Positions 36,995-46,575 of a stretch of 64,000 bases of DNA are shown here, piece by piece. The DNA lies in NCBI RefSeq assembly GCF_001557535.2, contig NZ_CP014306.1, forward strand, positions 186,001-250,000, written 5' to 3'. The translations under genes were made by a program, and so were the position numbers. A model generated the notes under the pieces. That model had not been told where the DNA came from and searched no databases. It saw only the letters and a program-made list of their open reading frames with translations. Source of the DNA: Burkholderia sp. PAMC 26561. GTDB taxonomy: Bacteria; Pseudomonadota; Gammaproteobacteria; Burkholderiales; Burkholderiaceae. Position 1 is the stretch's first letter. Every line of letters starts with the position of its first letter.

Positions 36995-37999
36995 TTACTG
37001 TGTCTCTCTGGAAGATTGTTTGAGTTGTTCGATAAACCGTTTGCATTCGGCCGGCAGCGGCGCCTCGACCTGCAATGTCTCGCCCGTCGACGGATGCACG
37101 AGTTTCAGCCGGAAAGCGTGCAGGAACATGCGTTTGAGCGACGGATCGGCGTTCGGGCGGACGAGATTCTTGTTCAGCGCAAAGTCGCCGTATTTGGCGT
37201 CGCCGGCGATCGGCAAGCCGATGTGCGCCATGTGCACCCGGATCTGGTGCGTGCGGCCGGTTTTCAGTTCGGCCTCGACCCACGCGTATTCGTCAAAACG
37301 TTCGATCAGGTTGAAAACCGTGTGCGATGCCAGTCCGTCGTCCTGAACCCGCACGCGGCGCTCGCCCTCGGGCGTCAGATATTTGTGCAAGGATTCTTTC
37401 ACGATCCTTCGACGTCCCCAGCCCGCCAGCCAGTCGCCGTGACCGACGGCCTGATAGCGTTTGTCGATCTTGTTTTCGCGCATCTGTTCGTGCAGGTTCA
37501 CGAGCGCCGAGCGCTTCTTCGCGAGCATCAGCACGCCGGACGTCTCGCGATCCAGCCGATGCACCAGCTCAAGGAACTTTGCCTGCGGACGCGCGTTGCG
37601 CAATTGTTCGATCACACCGAAGGCTACGCCGCTGCCACCGTGAACAGCGACACCGGCGGGTTTGTCGATGACGATCAGATGATCGTCTTCAAACAGTATG
37701 GGGAATTCGGCCGCGGGCGCATTGGAAGAAACGGGTGTCTCGTCCATTTGAGCGGTCCGGATAGGCGGCACGCGCACCAGGTCGCCCATTTCCAGCCGAT
37801 ATGCCGCGTCGATGCGCCCTTTGTTCACACGAACTTCACCGCTACGCAAAATCCGGTAAATGTGACTTTTCGGCACGCCTTTGCAGACGCGAAGTAGAAA
37901 ATTATCGATGCGCTGACCCGCCGCATTTTCGTCGATCTCGATCATCGAGACCTGTTCGCTTGCGACCTTTTTATGGGATGTTTTGCCTAACTCATTCAT
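36995..37999 (-). CDS. rluC: 23S rRNA pseudouridine synthase RluC-like
   Basis: An RluA-family pseudouridine synthase. An S4 RNA-binding domain is N-terminal (GQRIDNFLLRVCKGVPKSHIYRILRSGEVRVN) and the catalytic Asp is in LVHRLDRETSGVLM. In E. coli RluC makes pseudouridines 955, 2504 and 2580 of 23S rRNA. The length is 334 residues (319 in E. coli). RluC is also the gene that lies opposite rne in E. coli, as here, which supports the subfamily call. Confidence 0.92.
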   Translation of the reverse strand: MNELGKTSHKKVASEQVSMIEIDENAAGQRIDNFLLRVCKGVPKSHIYRILRSGEVRVNKGRIDAAYRLEMGDLVRVPPIRTAQMDETPVSSNAPAAEFPILFEDDHLIVIDKPAGVAVHGGSGVAFGVIEQLRNARPQAKFLELVHRLDRETSGVLMLAKKRSALVNLHEQMRENKIDKRYQAVGHGDWLAGWGRRRIVKESLHKYLTPEGERRVRVQDDGLASHTVFNLIERFDEYAWVEAELKTGRTHQIRVHMAHIGLPIAGDAKYGDFALNKNLVRPNADPSLKRMFLHAFRLKLVHPSTGETLQVEAPLPAECKRFIEQLKQSSRETQ

Positions 38000-38933
38000 T
38001 CTGAATATAATTTGCGGACAGTCTGGAAAAAGCCACTAAGCTGGCCGGATGTCTCAGACTGTACAGGTGCAAGCGGATAACCGTTATTTTACTTGCGCCC
38101 AGGGCCAGTTGCTCACCCGGAAAACGGAGTAACGAGTTGCACGCACGGCGATATCGCGCGGCAGGGACGGTGCCCACAGGCGCGTTCGGTCGAGTCGATC
38201 GCCGACACGGTAACGGATTTTTGGCGATCAAGAATTTTATCGGCGTGAGTTGATGAAGGCCGATTTTTATTCGGCTTATTTCCGGATTCGACCCCGGGTA
38301 TCAGGCAGGTATCGAGACGATATTGGGCGGGTACCAGGTATTGGGTGAACGGAACATCGGCTCTTTGCCGTAGCGAAGAAAACAAGGGTCTGCTGCAAGC
38401 TGCGCTGAAACGGGCGAAGCGTGGCGGACATTGTCATAAGGTGAGACACCCAACGCGGTTATCGGGCGCTTCGAGCGCCTGAGAAGCCACAACGGCAGTC
38501 TGCCGCAGTTTTGAAGAAAGCCTGGCGGTTTTGCTGGATTGCGCTGCTTGTACATTTTGTTGCGCAGAAAACGCCGGCTGGGAAAAGACTGCTGCAGGAT
38601 GCATCCGGCTGCTGCTGGCTGCGCTGCCGGCTCCTCGATTCGTTTGAAGGACGTCGAGCCGCAGTGCTGTGCCGCTTAAGCCGACAGCCGTCGAATCACG
38701 GCGTGTCAAACCTGTTCGCATGTGCCCAGGGCTTTCTGCCTGTCGCGACGCATCTCGTCGCACATTGGTGGCAAAGCCCGCTCCAGGCAATTCTCCGAGC
38801 CAGAACTCCCGCTCCAGCGTGCTTTGTGACAACAAACACATAAGCGCGGCGCGCCCGCCCTCCTGCTTCACGCGACTGACAAACGCGCGAATTCGCTCGA
38901 CGGGGGCCGGCAGAGCCGCTCTGGAGCCGTCCA
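38000..38933. other. Long gene-free region upstream of rne, probable rne leader
   Basis: About 930 nt between divergent rluC and rne hold no ORF with protein-like features. The right part probably includes a long rne 5' untranslated region, as in E. coli where such a leader lets RNase E limit its own mRNA. Several short inverted repeats are visible: GCCGA/TCGGC near 38262-38278, and GGGCGC/GCGCC around TTCGA near 38465. I could not identify a convincing -35/-10 pair for either gene. Confidence 0.5.
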
Positions 38934-41900
38934 ATGAAACGCATGCTGTTTAACGCGACGCAGCAAGAAGAATTGCGCGTCGCTATCGTCGATGGGCAAA
39001 AACTCATCGACATCGACATTGAAACCGCCGGGCGCGAACAGCGCAAAGGCAACATCTACAAGGGAGTCGTCACCCGCATCGAGCCGTCGCTCGAAGCCTG
39101 TTTTGTGAACTACGGCGAAGACCGCCATGGTTTCCTGCCGTTCAAGGAAGTTGCCCGCCAGTACTTCAAGGACGGCGTGGACATGCGCTCCGCGCGCATC
39201 CAGGACGCGCTGCGCGAAGGCCAGGAACTGATCGTCCAGGTCGAGAAGGAAGAGCGCGGCAACAAGGGCGCGGCCCTGACCACGTTCATTTCGCTCGCCG
39301 GACGTTACCTTGTCCTGATGCCGAACAACCCGCGTGGCGGTGGTGTATCGCGCCGGATCGAGGGCGACGAACGCCAGGAATTGCGCGAAACGATGGCCCA
39401 GCTCGACTTGCCGGAAGGCATGAGCATCATCGCGCGTACGGCAGGGATCGGCCGCTCGGCTGAAGAACTGCAGTGGGACCTGAACTACCTGATGCAATTG
39501 TGGCGCGCGGTGGAAGCGGCGTCGCAAAGCGGCGTAGCCGGCAAACCGATGCTGATTTATCTCGAATCCAGCCTCGTGATCCGCGCGATCCGCGATTACT
39601 TCCAGCCGGATATCGGCGAAATCCTGATCGATACCACCGAGATCCATGACCAGGCCAGCGCCTTCATGGACATCGTGATGCCGGATAACTTGAGCAAAGT
39701 TAAACGCTATCACGACGACGTACCCCTCTTCTCCCGTTTCCAGATCGAACACCAGATCGAGACCGCGTATTCGCGCACGGTGCCGTTGCCTTCGGGCGGC
39801 GCGATCGTGATCGACCACACGGAAGCGCTGGTTGCCATCGACGTGAACTCGGCTCGCTCGACCAAGGGCGCGGACATCGAGGAAACGGCGACACGCACGA
39901 ACCTCGAAGCTGCCGACGAAGTCGCGCGCCAGTTGCGCCTGCGCGATCTGGGCGGCTTGATCGTGATCGACTTTATCGATATGGAGTCGGCCAAGAGCCA
40001 GCGCGAAGTCGAGCAGCGCCTGAAAGACGCGTTGAAGCACGATCGTGCGCGCGTACAAATGGGCAAGATTTCCCGCTTCGGTTTGATGGAACTGTCGCGT
40101 CAGCGCCTGCGTCCGGCGTTGTCCGAAGGCAGCCACGTGACCTGCCCGCGTTGTAACGGCACGGGCCATATCCGTGACACCGAATCGTCCGCGCTGCAAG
40201 TGCTGCGGATCATTCAGGAAGAAGCAATGAAGGAAAACACCGCGGCAATTCATTGCCAGGTGCCGGTGGAAGTCACCGCTTTCCTGCTGAACGAAAAGCG
40301 TTCGGAAATCAACAAGATCGAGTCGCGTTTCAAGGTCAACGTCGTGTTGATCCCGAACAAGCATCTCGAAACGCCGCACTACAAGCTGGAACGCCTGCGT
40401 CACGACGATACACGTCTGGACGAGCCGCGTGCATCGTGGAAGATGGCCGAGGAAGCCGCGCACGAACTGGAATCCGAAACGGGTTACAGCAAGCGCACCG
40501 AGGAAGTGAAGCCCAAGCAGGAAGCGATGGTCAAGGGCATCACGCCAGCTTCTCCCGCGCCTAGCGCGCCGGTGAAGGTCGCGGCGGCTCCGGTCGCGGC
40601 ACCCGCGCCGGTGGCGGCATCGACTGGCGGGTTCATCGGCTGGTTGAAGAACCTGTTTGGCGTGCAGCCGGAAGTGAAGCCGGCGCCGGCGCCAGTCGTC
40701 ACGCCCGCGCCGGTACGTCCGGCCCGCGGCGATCGGCCGGAACGGTCGGGACAAGGGGGTGACCGGAACCGCAATCGCCGGGGTGGCACCGGATCGCGTG
40801 ACAGCGCAGCGGCTGTTGCAGGTACGGCAGCAGCCACGCCAGGTACGGCGGGCGGCCGTCAAAACCCGCGCCGCGAGGAACGGGAACCGAAGGAAGCACG
40901 CGAACCGCGTGAACCACGTGAAGGCCGTGAGGGTCGCGAACCGCGCGAGCCAAGGGAACCGCGTGGTGGCCGTGAAGGCCGCGAGCCGCGTGAGGCACGC
41001 GAAGGCCGCGAGCCGCGCGAACAGCGTGAGCCACGCGAGCCGCGCGAATCGCGCGACAACCGCGAACGTACGGAAGCCGCCGATCGAGGTGAGCGTCGTG
41101 ACCGTGGCGATCGTCCGGAGCGCGGTGAACGCAAGAAGCCTCAGCCGGAAGCTGCTGTCGAAGCATTGACGCAAGGCGAAACGGTCGTGTCGGAGTTGAC
41201 GGAAAACACGCAAGCAGGCCAGGAATCCCAGCAAAACGGCAACGCCGACGCATTGCAGGCCGATCAGGCGAGCGCAGCGCGTGAAGGTGAAGAGCGCCGC
41301 CGTCGCCGTCGTGGCCGTCGTGGTGGACGCCGCGATCGTGAAGAAGAAGGCGTGACGGTGAATCAGGCTGCGGATATCGCGGAAGGCGAAGGCACGGCTG
41401 AAAGCACCGATCCGGAACGCGCTCAAGCCGGCGTATTCGATACCGATGGCGACGACACGCGCGAGTTCGCGCCTGCCGCAGCCACACCGGTTCAAGCAAC
41501 CCCGGCGGCTGTCACGGTCGAGCCGGTTGCCGCTGCCGCGGTCGCCGTGACGGAATTGCCGGAGCCGGTTCGCGCCGTGCCGGTCGAAACGGTCGCGCCG
41601 GTTTCCATCCCTGCCGCGCAGCCAGTTGCAGAATCGATCGAAGCGAAGCACGCCGAAGCCGAAGGGTTCGTGGTGCAGCACGAGGCGCATGAAGTTCACA
41701 CGCCGCATGCTGAAACGCCGGCGATCACCGTGTTCGAGAAGCCGGCAGCACCGCGGCCCGTCGAAAACCCGTTTGGCCCGACGCCGAAGGTAGCGGAAGA
41801 AAAGCCGGCGAGTCCTTTCATCGATACCCCGAAGGCAGAGGAACCGGTCGTAGCTCAGGCCGCGCCTGAAGCCGCACCGCAAGCCGCTGAAACGCTTGCC

Positions 41901-42296
41901 CAGCCTGCCGAGCCGCTGAAAACGGCGGCTGTTGCGGCTGCGCCGGAATCGGAAATGGTATCTGCGATTGCGCCGCCCGTGCCCGTGGTGGCGGAAGCGT
42001 CTGCACCGGTCGTATCCGAGCCGGTGAAGGCCTTTGAAGCGGTGGAAACCGCTGCGCCCGCCCCGGTTGCTCCGGCGCCCGCGGTTGCCCCGGTCGCGCT
42101 GAAGGAAGAAGCCCTCAAGCCGATGCTGGATACGGCGGGTCTCGTCTGGGTGAACACCGACGCCGACAAGCTCCGCGCTGCGCGCGAAGCCGCGGATCAG
42201 GTCGAAGCGCCGACACGCGTCGTGCGGGAGCGCAAGCGCCTGCCGCCGCTCGACGCCGCGCCGATGCAGCAAGTGGAAACGGGTAAGGACGCATAA
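38934..42296 (+). CDS. rne: Ribonuclease E
   Basis: RNase E is the main endonuclease for mRNA decay and rRNA/tRNA processing and the scaffold of the degradosome. The catalytic half aligns in register with E. coli: the S1 domain is at about 35-120, the metal-binding aspartates are D303 and D346, and the zinc-link cysteines are C404 and C407 in CPRCNGTG. After about residue 515 the protein is low-complexity. It has a short W/L-rich patch ([11 protein letters not shown]) that may be a membrane or partner helix, an Arg/Glu-rich repeat region (about 647-740), an [15 protein letters not shown] box near 785-800, and an Ala/Pro/Glu-rich end. Total 1120 residues (1061 in E. coli). Confidence 0.97.
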   Translation: MKRMLFNATQQEELRVAIVDGQKLIDIDIETAGREQRKGNIYKGVVTRIEPSLEACFVNYGEDRHGFLPFKEVARQYFKDGVDMRSARIQDALREGQELIVQVEKEERGNKGAALTTFISLAGRYLVLMPNNPRGGGVSRRIEGDERQELRETMAQLDLPEGMSIIARTAGIGRSAEELQWDLNYLMQLWRAVEAASQSGVAGKPMLIYLESSLVIRAIRDYFQPDIGEILIDTTEIHDQASAFMDIVMPDNLSKVKRYHDDVPLFSRFQIEHQIETAYSRTVPLPSGGAIVIDHTEALVAIDVNSARSTKGADIEETATRTNLEAADEVARQLRLRDLGGLIVIDFIDMESAKSQREVEQRLKDALKHDRARVQMGKISRFGLMELSRQRLRPALSEGSHVTCPRCNGTGHIRDTESSALQVLRIIQEEAMKENTAAIHCQVPVEVTAFLLNEKRSEINKIESRFKVNVVLIPNKHLETPHYKLERLRHDDTRLDEPRASWKMAEEAAHELESETGYSKRTEEVKPKQEAMVKGITPASPAPSAPVKVAAAPVAAPAPVAASTGGFIGWLKNLFGVQPEVKPAPAPVVTPAPVRPARGDRPERSGQGGDRNRNRRGGTGSRDSAAAVAGTAAATPGTAGGRQNPRREEREPKEAREPREPREGREGREPREPREPRGGREGREPREAREGREPREQREPREPRESRDNRERTEAADRGERRDRGDRPERGERKKPQPEAAVEALTQGETVVSELTENTQAGQESQQNGNADALQADQASAAREGEERRRRRRGRRGGRRDREEEGVTVNQAADIAEGEGTAESTDPERAQAGVFDTDGDDTREFAPAAATPVQATPAAVTVEPVAAAAVAVTELPEPVRAVPVETVAPVSIPAAQPVAESIEAKHAEAEGFVVQHEAHEVHTPHAETPAITVFEKPAAPRPVENPFGPTPKVAEEKPASPFIDTPKAEEPVVAQAAPEAAPQAAETLAQPAEPLKTAAVAAAPESEMVSAIAPPVPVVAEASAPVVSEPVKAFEAVETAAPAPVAPAPAVAPVALKEEALKPMLDTAGLVWVNTDADKLRAAREAADQVEAPTRVVRERKRLPPLDAAPMQQVETGKDA
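40870..41150 (+). repeat. Degenerate REPRE-type coding repeat in rne
   Basis: Within rne, short units coding for REPRE and EGRE recur about 15 times (residues about 647-740), visible as recurring cgtgagccg/cgcgaaccg-like blocks. It is likely an RNA-binding arginine-rich segment and a site prone to copy-number change. Confidence 0.8.
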
Positions 42297-42313
42297 GCGT
42301 CCGACGTTTCGAT

Positions 42314-42350
42314 AAAAGCGCCACATGACTCAGGTCTGTGGCGCTTTTTT
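42314..42350 (+). terminator. Rho-independent terminator after rne
   Basis: AAAAGCGCCACA and TGTGGCGCTTTTTT form a 12-bp stem with an 11-nt loop and a T-run, 18 nt after the rne stop. Confidence 0.92.
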
Positions 42351-42475
42351 ATTTCTGCGCGTGCAAAAACCCCATAAAGCACAGCGGCGGACTACTGCTG
42401 ATCCGCCCTTCCGCTAAAATGGATCGTTGAAAGTTGACAGTAGCCCCGCTGCTGCTTGCGAGAAATAAAACGATC

Positions 42476-43585
42476 ATGTCCCGACGCATCATTCCCGTCA
42501 CCGATATCACCGCGATCCCGGCCTTCCCGGGAGCCGTGGCGACGCCGACCGGATTGCTTACTGACAGGCTGTCACGCGACTTGCGCGATCTGCGCATCTC
42601 GGTGACCGATCGTTGCAATTTCCGTTGCGTGTACTGCATGCCGCGCGAAGTCTTCGATAAAAACTACGAATTCCTGCCGCACAGCGCGCTGCTGTCCTTC
42701 GAGGAAATCGAACGGCTGGCGCGGCTGTTTGTCGCCCATGGGGTGGAAAAAATCCGGCTGACCGGCGGCGAACCGCTGCTGCGAAAGAACATCGAATTCC
42801 TGATTGAGCGGCTGGCGCTTTTGCGTACGCCCGAAGGCCGGCCGCTCGACATTACGCTCACCACCAACGGTTCTATCCTCGCCCGCAAAGCCAGGTCGCT
42901 CAAGGACGCGGGTTTGACCCGTGTCACGGTGAGCCTCGACGCGCTCGACGACGCGTTGTTCCGCCGCATGAACGACGCGGATTTTGCCGTCGCCGATGTG
43001 CTCGATGGCATCGAAGCCGCGCATGCAGTCGGCCTGGCACCGCTGAAGGTGAACATGGTCGTCAAGCACGGAACAAATGACGCGGAAATCGTGCCGATGG
43101 CGCGCCATTTCAAGGGCAGCGGCACGGTGCTGCGGTTCATCGAGTATATGGACGTGGGCGCGTCGAATGGCTGGAACATGAACGAAGTGCTGCCATCGGC
43201 AGATGTTGTTGCGCGCATTGCCGAGCATTTTCCGTTGCAACCGCTCGAAGCCCACAACGACGCAGAAACCGCTCAACGATGGGGTTACCGGGACGGAAGC
43301 GGCGAGATCGGCGTGATCTCCAGCGTGACCCGCGCCTTTTGCGGGACGTGCACACGGGCGAGGTTATCGACGGAAGGCAAGCTGTACTTGTGCCTTTTCG
43401 CGACGTCCGGACACGATCTGCGCGCGCTGATTCGCAGCGGCGCGAGCGACGCAGCCGTCGCCACCGCCATAGCCCGGATCTGGGAAGCGCGCACCGACCG
43501 CTACTCGGAGCTGCGCGGCAGCAATTCCCTGCCGGCCCCGGACCCGGACGCCCGGCGCGTCGAAATGTCGTACATAGGCGGATGA
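42476..43585 (+). CDS. moaA: GTP 3',8-cyclase (molybdenum cofactor)
   Basis: MoaA is the radical SAM enzyme that begins molybdopterin synthesis from GTP. The first cluster motif is C47-x3-C51-x2-C54 (CNFRCVYC) and the second is C289, C292 and C306. The C-terminal double glycine (SYIGG), needed for activity, is present. The ATG at 42476 gives 369 residues; an upstream in-frame start adds 14 unlikely residues. An N-terminal stretch of about 30 residues before the core is longer than in E. coli (329 total). It is 1 nt from mobA, forming moaA-mobA-moeA. Confidence 0.96.
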   Translation: MSRRIIPVTDITAIPAFPGAVATPTGLLTDRLSRDLRDLRISVTDRCNFRCVYCMPREVFDKNYEFLPHSALLSFEEIERLARLFVAHGVEKIRLTGGEPLLRKNIEFLIERLALLRTPEGRPLDITLTTNGSILARKARSLKDAGLTRVTVSLDALDDALFRRMNDADFAVADVLDGIEAAHAVGLAPLKVNMVVKHGTNDAEIVPMARHFKGSGTVLRFIEYMDVGASNGWNMNEVLPSADVVARIAEHFPLQPLEAHNDAETAQRWGYRDGSGEIGVISSVTRAFCGTCTRARLSTEGKLYLCLFATSGHDLRALIRSGASDAAVATAIARIWEARTDRYSELRGSNSLPAPDPDARRVEMSYIGG

Positions 43586-43586
43586 C

Positions 43587-44219
43587 ATGACCGAGCCGTC
43601 CCGAGATGCCCTTTCGAAGCACGACATCACGGGCGTGGTACTCGCCGGTGGACGCGGGTCACGCATGGGCGGCGTGGATAAAGGCCTGCAGCCGCTGAAT
43701 CTCGAACCGCTCGCGCTGCACGCGCTGCGCCGGCTCACGCCGCAATGCGGCGCCATGCTCATCAGCGCAAATCGCAGCCTCGAAATCTATGCGCAACTCG
43801 GCATGCCGTTCCGGGCCAAGGTCATCGTCGATGCATTCCCCGACTTCCCCGGCCCGCTCGCGGGCATGTCGGCGGCGTTGCACGAGGCGCAGACCGACTT
43901 CGTGCTGTTCGCGCCCTGCGATGCACCTTTCGTCGATCCTCATCTGGCCGACCGGCTGTCGGAGAAACTGGTTGCCGACAGTGCGGACATCGCCATCGCG
44001 ACTGTCACGGATTCGGGCGGCGATCGCCATCTGCACCCCGTGTTCGCGCTCCTGAGAACGTCGCTGGCCGACGATCTCGACACGTACATTCGCGCCGGCG
44101 AACGTAAAGTTCGCGCGTGGTACGCGCGCCACAAGGCGGTAGAAGTGACCTTCACCGACGAGCGTGCGTTTTACAATGTCAACGATCTGCAGCAGCTAGC
44201 CGACCTGGAGCGCAACTAA
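43587..44219 (+). CDS. mobA: Molybdenum cofactor guanylyltransferase
   Basis: MobA attaches GMP to molybdopterin, giving the guanine dinucleotide form used by DMSO-reductase family enzymes. The nucleotide-binding motif VVLAGGRGSRMGGVDKGL is N-terminal, and FPGPLAGMSAAL and FAPCDAPFVDPHLADRL follow. At 210 residues it is close to the family norm (about 195). It begins 1 nt after the moaA stop, so translation is coupled. Confidence 0.95.
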   Translation: MTEPSRDALSKHDITGVVLAGGRGSRMGGVDKGLQPLNLEPLALHALRRLTPQCGAMLISANRSLEIYAQLGMPFRAKVIVDAFPDFPGPLAGMSAALHEAQTDFVLFAPCDAPFVDPHLADRLSEKLVADSADIAIATVTDSGGDRHLHPVFALLRTSLADDLDTYIRAGERKVRAWYARHKAVEVTFTDERAFYNVNDLQQLADLERN

Positions 44220-44357
44220 GCGCCGGTTCGTTTCAGTTTGCTGCGAGCCACCGGCTTGCCAGAGGTCGCGGAAACACCGGCGCATCTCAACACGTCTGCC
44301 TCTTCATCCATCCACCCGCGGGCTTTGCGTCGCGATTCCGCGCTGTTTTACCCATCG

Positions 44358-45665
44358 ATGAACACACCCAGGCACTTTTCGAGCTGCGTCGCCGAGTACG
44401 ATCCGAACGCGCTGCCCGTCAGCGCGGCGCAAGACATCGTGCGTCAGTGGGCGTTGCCGCGCGGCTCCGTCGAAGTCGAGCGCGTGCGTCTTTTCGATGC
44501 GCTGGATCGTGTGCTGGCCAAGGACGTGATTTCACCCATCAACGTCCCCTCGCACGATAACTCCGCCATGGACGGCTACGCCTTCGATGGCGCAGTGCTG
44601 GCGGACGCCGGTCTCGAAGGGCGGATTCAGTTGACCGTTGCCGGGAAGGCGCTCGCTGGACAACCGTTCGAAGGCCGCCCGCTTGCCGCCCAATGCGTGC
44701 GGATCATGACGGGCGCGCTGCTTCCGCCCGGCTGCGATACGGTGATTGCGCAGGAACTCGTGCAACGCGCGGGAGACATGGTCGCGTTCGGCACGGCGGG
44801 AATCGGGCGCGGCGTGAACCGGCGCCTTGCGGGGGAAGATCTTGCAGAAGGTCAACCGGCGTTGCGTGCAGGACGGATCGTGCGGGCATCGGATATTGGG
44901 TTGCTGGCTTCATTGGGTATCGCTGAAGTTACCGTGCAGCGCCGTTTGCGCGTCGCGTTTTTTTCCACCGGCGACGAGTTGCGCTCTGTCGGCGAAACGC
45001 TTGAACCGGGTTCCATCTACGATAGCAACCGCTACACGCTTTACGCGATGCTGCGCCGGATGAACGTCGAGCCCGTCGATCTGGGCATTGTCCGTGACGA
45101 CCGGGCATCGCTTGAAGAAGCCCTGCGACGCGCGACCCGCGAAGCCGACGTCGTCATCAGTTCCGGCGGCGTGTCAGTGGGCGATGCCGACTTCACACGC
45201 GACCTGATGAACACACTCGGCGACGTCGCATTCTGGAAAATCGCGATGCGCCCTGGCCGGCCACTCGCGTTCGGTCGGCTATGGTCGGGCGCGCGTGCCG
45301 GCGAGGGCGAATCAGCGTTGTTCTTCGGCTTGCCCGGCAACCCGGTCGCGGTCATGGCGACGTTTTATTTCATCGTGCGGGAAGCGCTGCTCGCCATGTC
45401 GGGCGCGGCGCGGCACGCGTTGCCGATGGTATCGGCGATCAGCACGAATCCGCTATCCAAACGTGCCGGCCGCACGGAATTCCAGCGCGGTATTGCAGAG
45501 CGCGACAAAGCCGGGCGCTGGCGCGTGGTAACGACCGGGCCGCAAGGCTCGGGAGTGCTGAGTTCAATGAGCGAAGCCAATTGCTTCATTGTCCTCGAGC
45601 ACGAGGCAGGAGATATCGATGCAGGAGACAGCGTCGATATCCTGCCATTCGACGGCCTGATTTAG
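44358..45665 (+). CDS. moeA: Molybdopterin molybdenumtransferase
   Basis: MoeA inserts molybdate into adenylated molybdopterin. Conserved parts are NVPSHDNSAMDGYAF, RIMTGALLPPGCDTVI, FFSTGDELRSVGE, SSGGVSVGDADFTRD, KIAMRPGRPLAFG and the FGLPGNPVAVMATF motif. The ATG at 44358 gives 435 residues (411 in E. coli). A frame opening at 44238 exists, but the sequence before 44358 does not resemble MoeA. It follows mobA by 138 nt and completes the cofactor cluster. Confidence 0.95.
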   Translation: MNTPRHFSSCVAEYDPNALPVSAAQDIVRQWALPRGSVEVERVRLFDALDRVLAKDVISPINVPSHDNSAMDGYAFDGAVLADAGLEGRIQLTVAGKALAGQPFEGRPLAAQCVRIMTGALLPPGCDTVIAQELVQRAGDMVAFGTAGIGRGVNRRLAGEDLAEGQPALRAGRIVRASDIGLLASLGIAEVTVQRRLRVAFFSTGDELRSVGETLEPGSIYDSNRYTLYAMLRRMNVEPVDLGIVRDDRASLEEALRRATREADVVISSGGVSVGDADFTRDLMNTLGDVAFWKIAMRPGRPLAFGRLWSGARAGEGESALFFGLPGNPVAVMATFYFIVREALLAMSGAARHALPMVSAISTNPLSKRAGRTEFQRGIAERDKAGRWRVVTTGPQGSGVLSSMSEANCFIVLEHEAGDIDAGDSVDILPFDGLI

Positions 45666-45781
45666 TTTCACAGGCTCTTCGACAACCTGCTTCAAGAATC
45701 CGGACTGCAACGCCGTCATCCCGTATGCGGCCAACGCCTGGGTTCGAATGCACTGCACTACGACTGACGGGGTTTTCCTTC

Positions 45782-46057
45782 ATGAAAAAACAGATTTCGT
45801 TCATCGCACCGGGACAAACCGCCAAAGCGCTGATTCTCGTGTACCTCACATTCAGCGTGCCGATCGTGTTGCTCGGCGTGCTGGTCGCGTTCTTCCGATA
45901 CGGCTCCGTAGAACTCAGCACCGTGACAAGCGCACTGTTGCTGAACGCGATCCTGGGATTCATCCTGTTGTGGATTGCGTGTCACGCGTACAACTGGGTG
46001 GCGTCGCGGTTCGGCGGCATCGAGATCGTGTTGTCCGATGCACCGGAAGAAGCATGA
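45782..46057 (+). CDS. Small two-segment membrane protein, family not recognised
   Basis: The 91-residue product starts MKKQISFIAPGQTAK, has two hydrophobic segments (about 17-40 and 50-72), and ends in a short soluble tail (RFGGIEIVLSDAPEEA). I do not recognise a named family. Its TGA is embedded in the ATGATGA start of the next gene, so it is translationally coupled to the acetyltransferase. It lies 116 nt after moeA and may belong to that transcript. Function unknown. Confidence 0.75.
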   Translation: MKKQISFIAPGQTAKALILVYLTFSVPIVLLGVLVAFFRYGSVELSTVTSALLLNAILGFILLWIACHAYNWVASRFGGIEIVLSDAPEEA

Positions 46058-46575
46058 TGAGCGCCGCAATCCGTAGCGCCACTCCGCAAGATGTCAGCGC
46101 GATCTTCGGGCTCATGCTGGAACTGGCCGAGTTTGAAAAGCTGACGCATTTGTTCGTTGGGACTGAGTCCGGCCTCACCGATGCCCTGTTCGGCGACAAG
46201 CCCGCAGCGGAAGCCATGGTCGCGGAAGAAGACGGGGTGATCGTGGGTTATGCCCTCTTCTTCCAGAACTACTCCACGTTCCTTGGCAAGCGCGGGCTTT
46301 ATCTGGAAGACCTGTATATCAAACCTGGCATTCGCGGCAGCGGACTTGGCACGAAGATGCTGCGCGCGCTCGCGGCGATTGCGGTGGAGCGTCAGTGCGG
46401 CCGCTTCGAATGGACCGTGCTCGACTGGAACCAGAACGCCATCGGTTTCTACGAGAAGATGGGCGCGACCGTGTTGCCGGACTGGCGCATCGTGCGGATC
46501 ACCGGCGACGCGCTGGCCACCCTCGCCTCGCCTTCTGCCTCGCCTTCTGCCTCGGCGAATGCCCCGGTAAATTAA
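46054..46575 (+). CDS. GNAT-family N-acetyltransferase
   Basis: A single GNAT domain: IRSATPQDVSAIFGLMLELAEFEK at the start, the acetyl-CoA loop in IKPGIRGSGLGTKMLRALA, and WNQNAIGFYEKMGA near the end. This resembles the diamine acetyltransferase (SAT/PaiA-like) group with the YLEDLYI motif, but the substrate is not certain. The C-terminal tail has a small repeated ASPS unit that looks like recent slippage. The start is a double ATG (46054 or 46057) overlapping the preceding gene. Its stop overlaps that of convergent rmuC. Confidence 0.88.
   Translation: MMSAAIRSATPQDVSAIFGLMLELAEFEKLTHLFVGTESGLTDALFGDKPAAEAMVAEEDGVIVGYALFFQNYSTFLGKRGLYLEDLYIKPGIRGSGLGTKMLRALAAIAVERQCGRFEWTVLDWNQNAIGFYEKMGATVLPDWRIVRITGDALATLASPSASPSASANAPVN

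Noticed and set aside
38004..38009. TATATT just upstream of rluC as a -10 box
   Set aside because: It would place the start at the initiation codon and there is no -35 at proper spacing; evidence too weak.
38868..42326. 1152-codon open frame on the strand opposite rne
   Set aside because: It mirrors the RNase E repeats and GC-rich codons, giving Arg/Phe/Gly-rich nonsense; the plus strand carries RNase E with catalytic residues in exact register.
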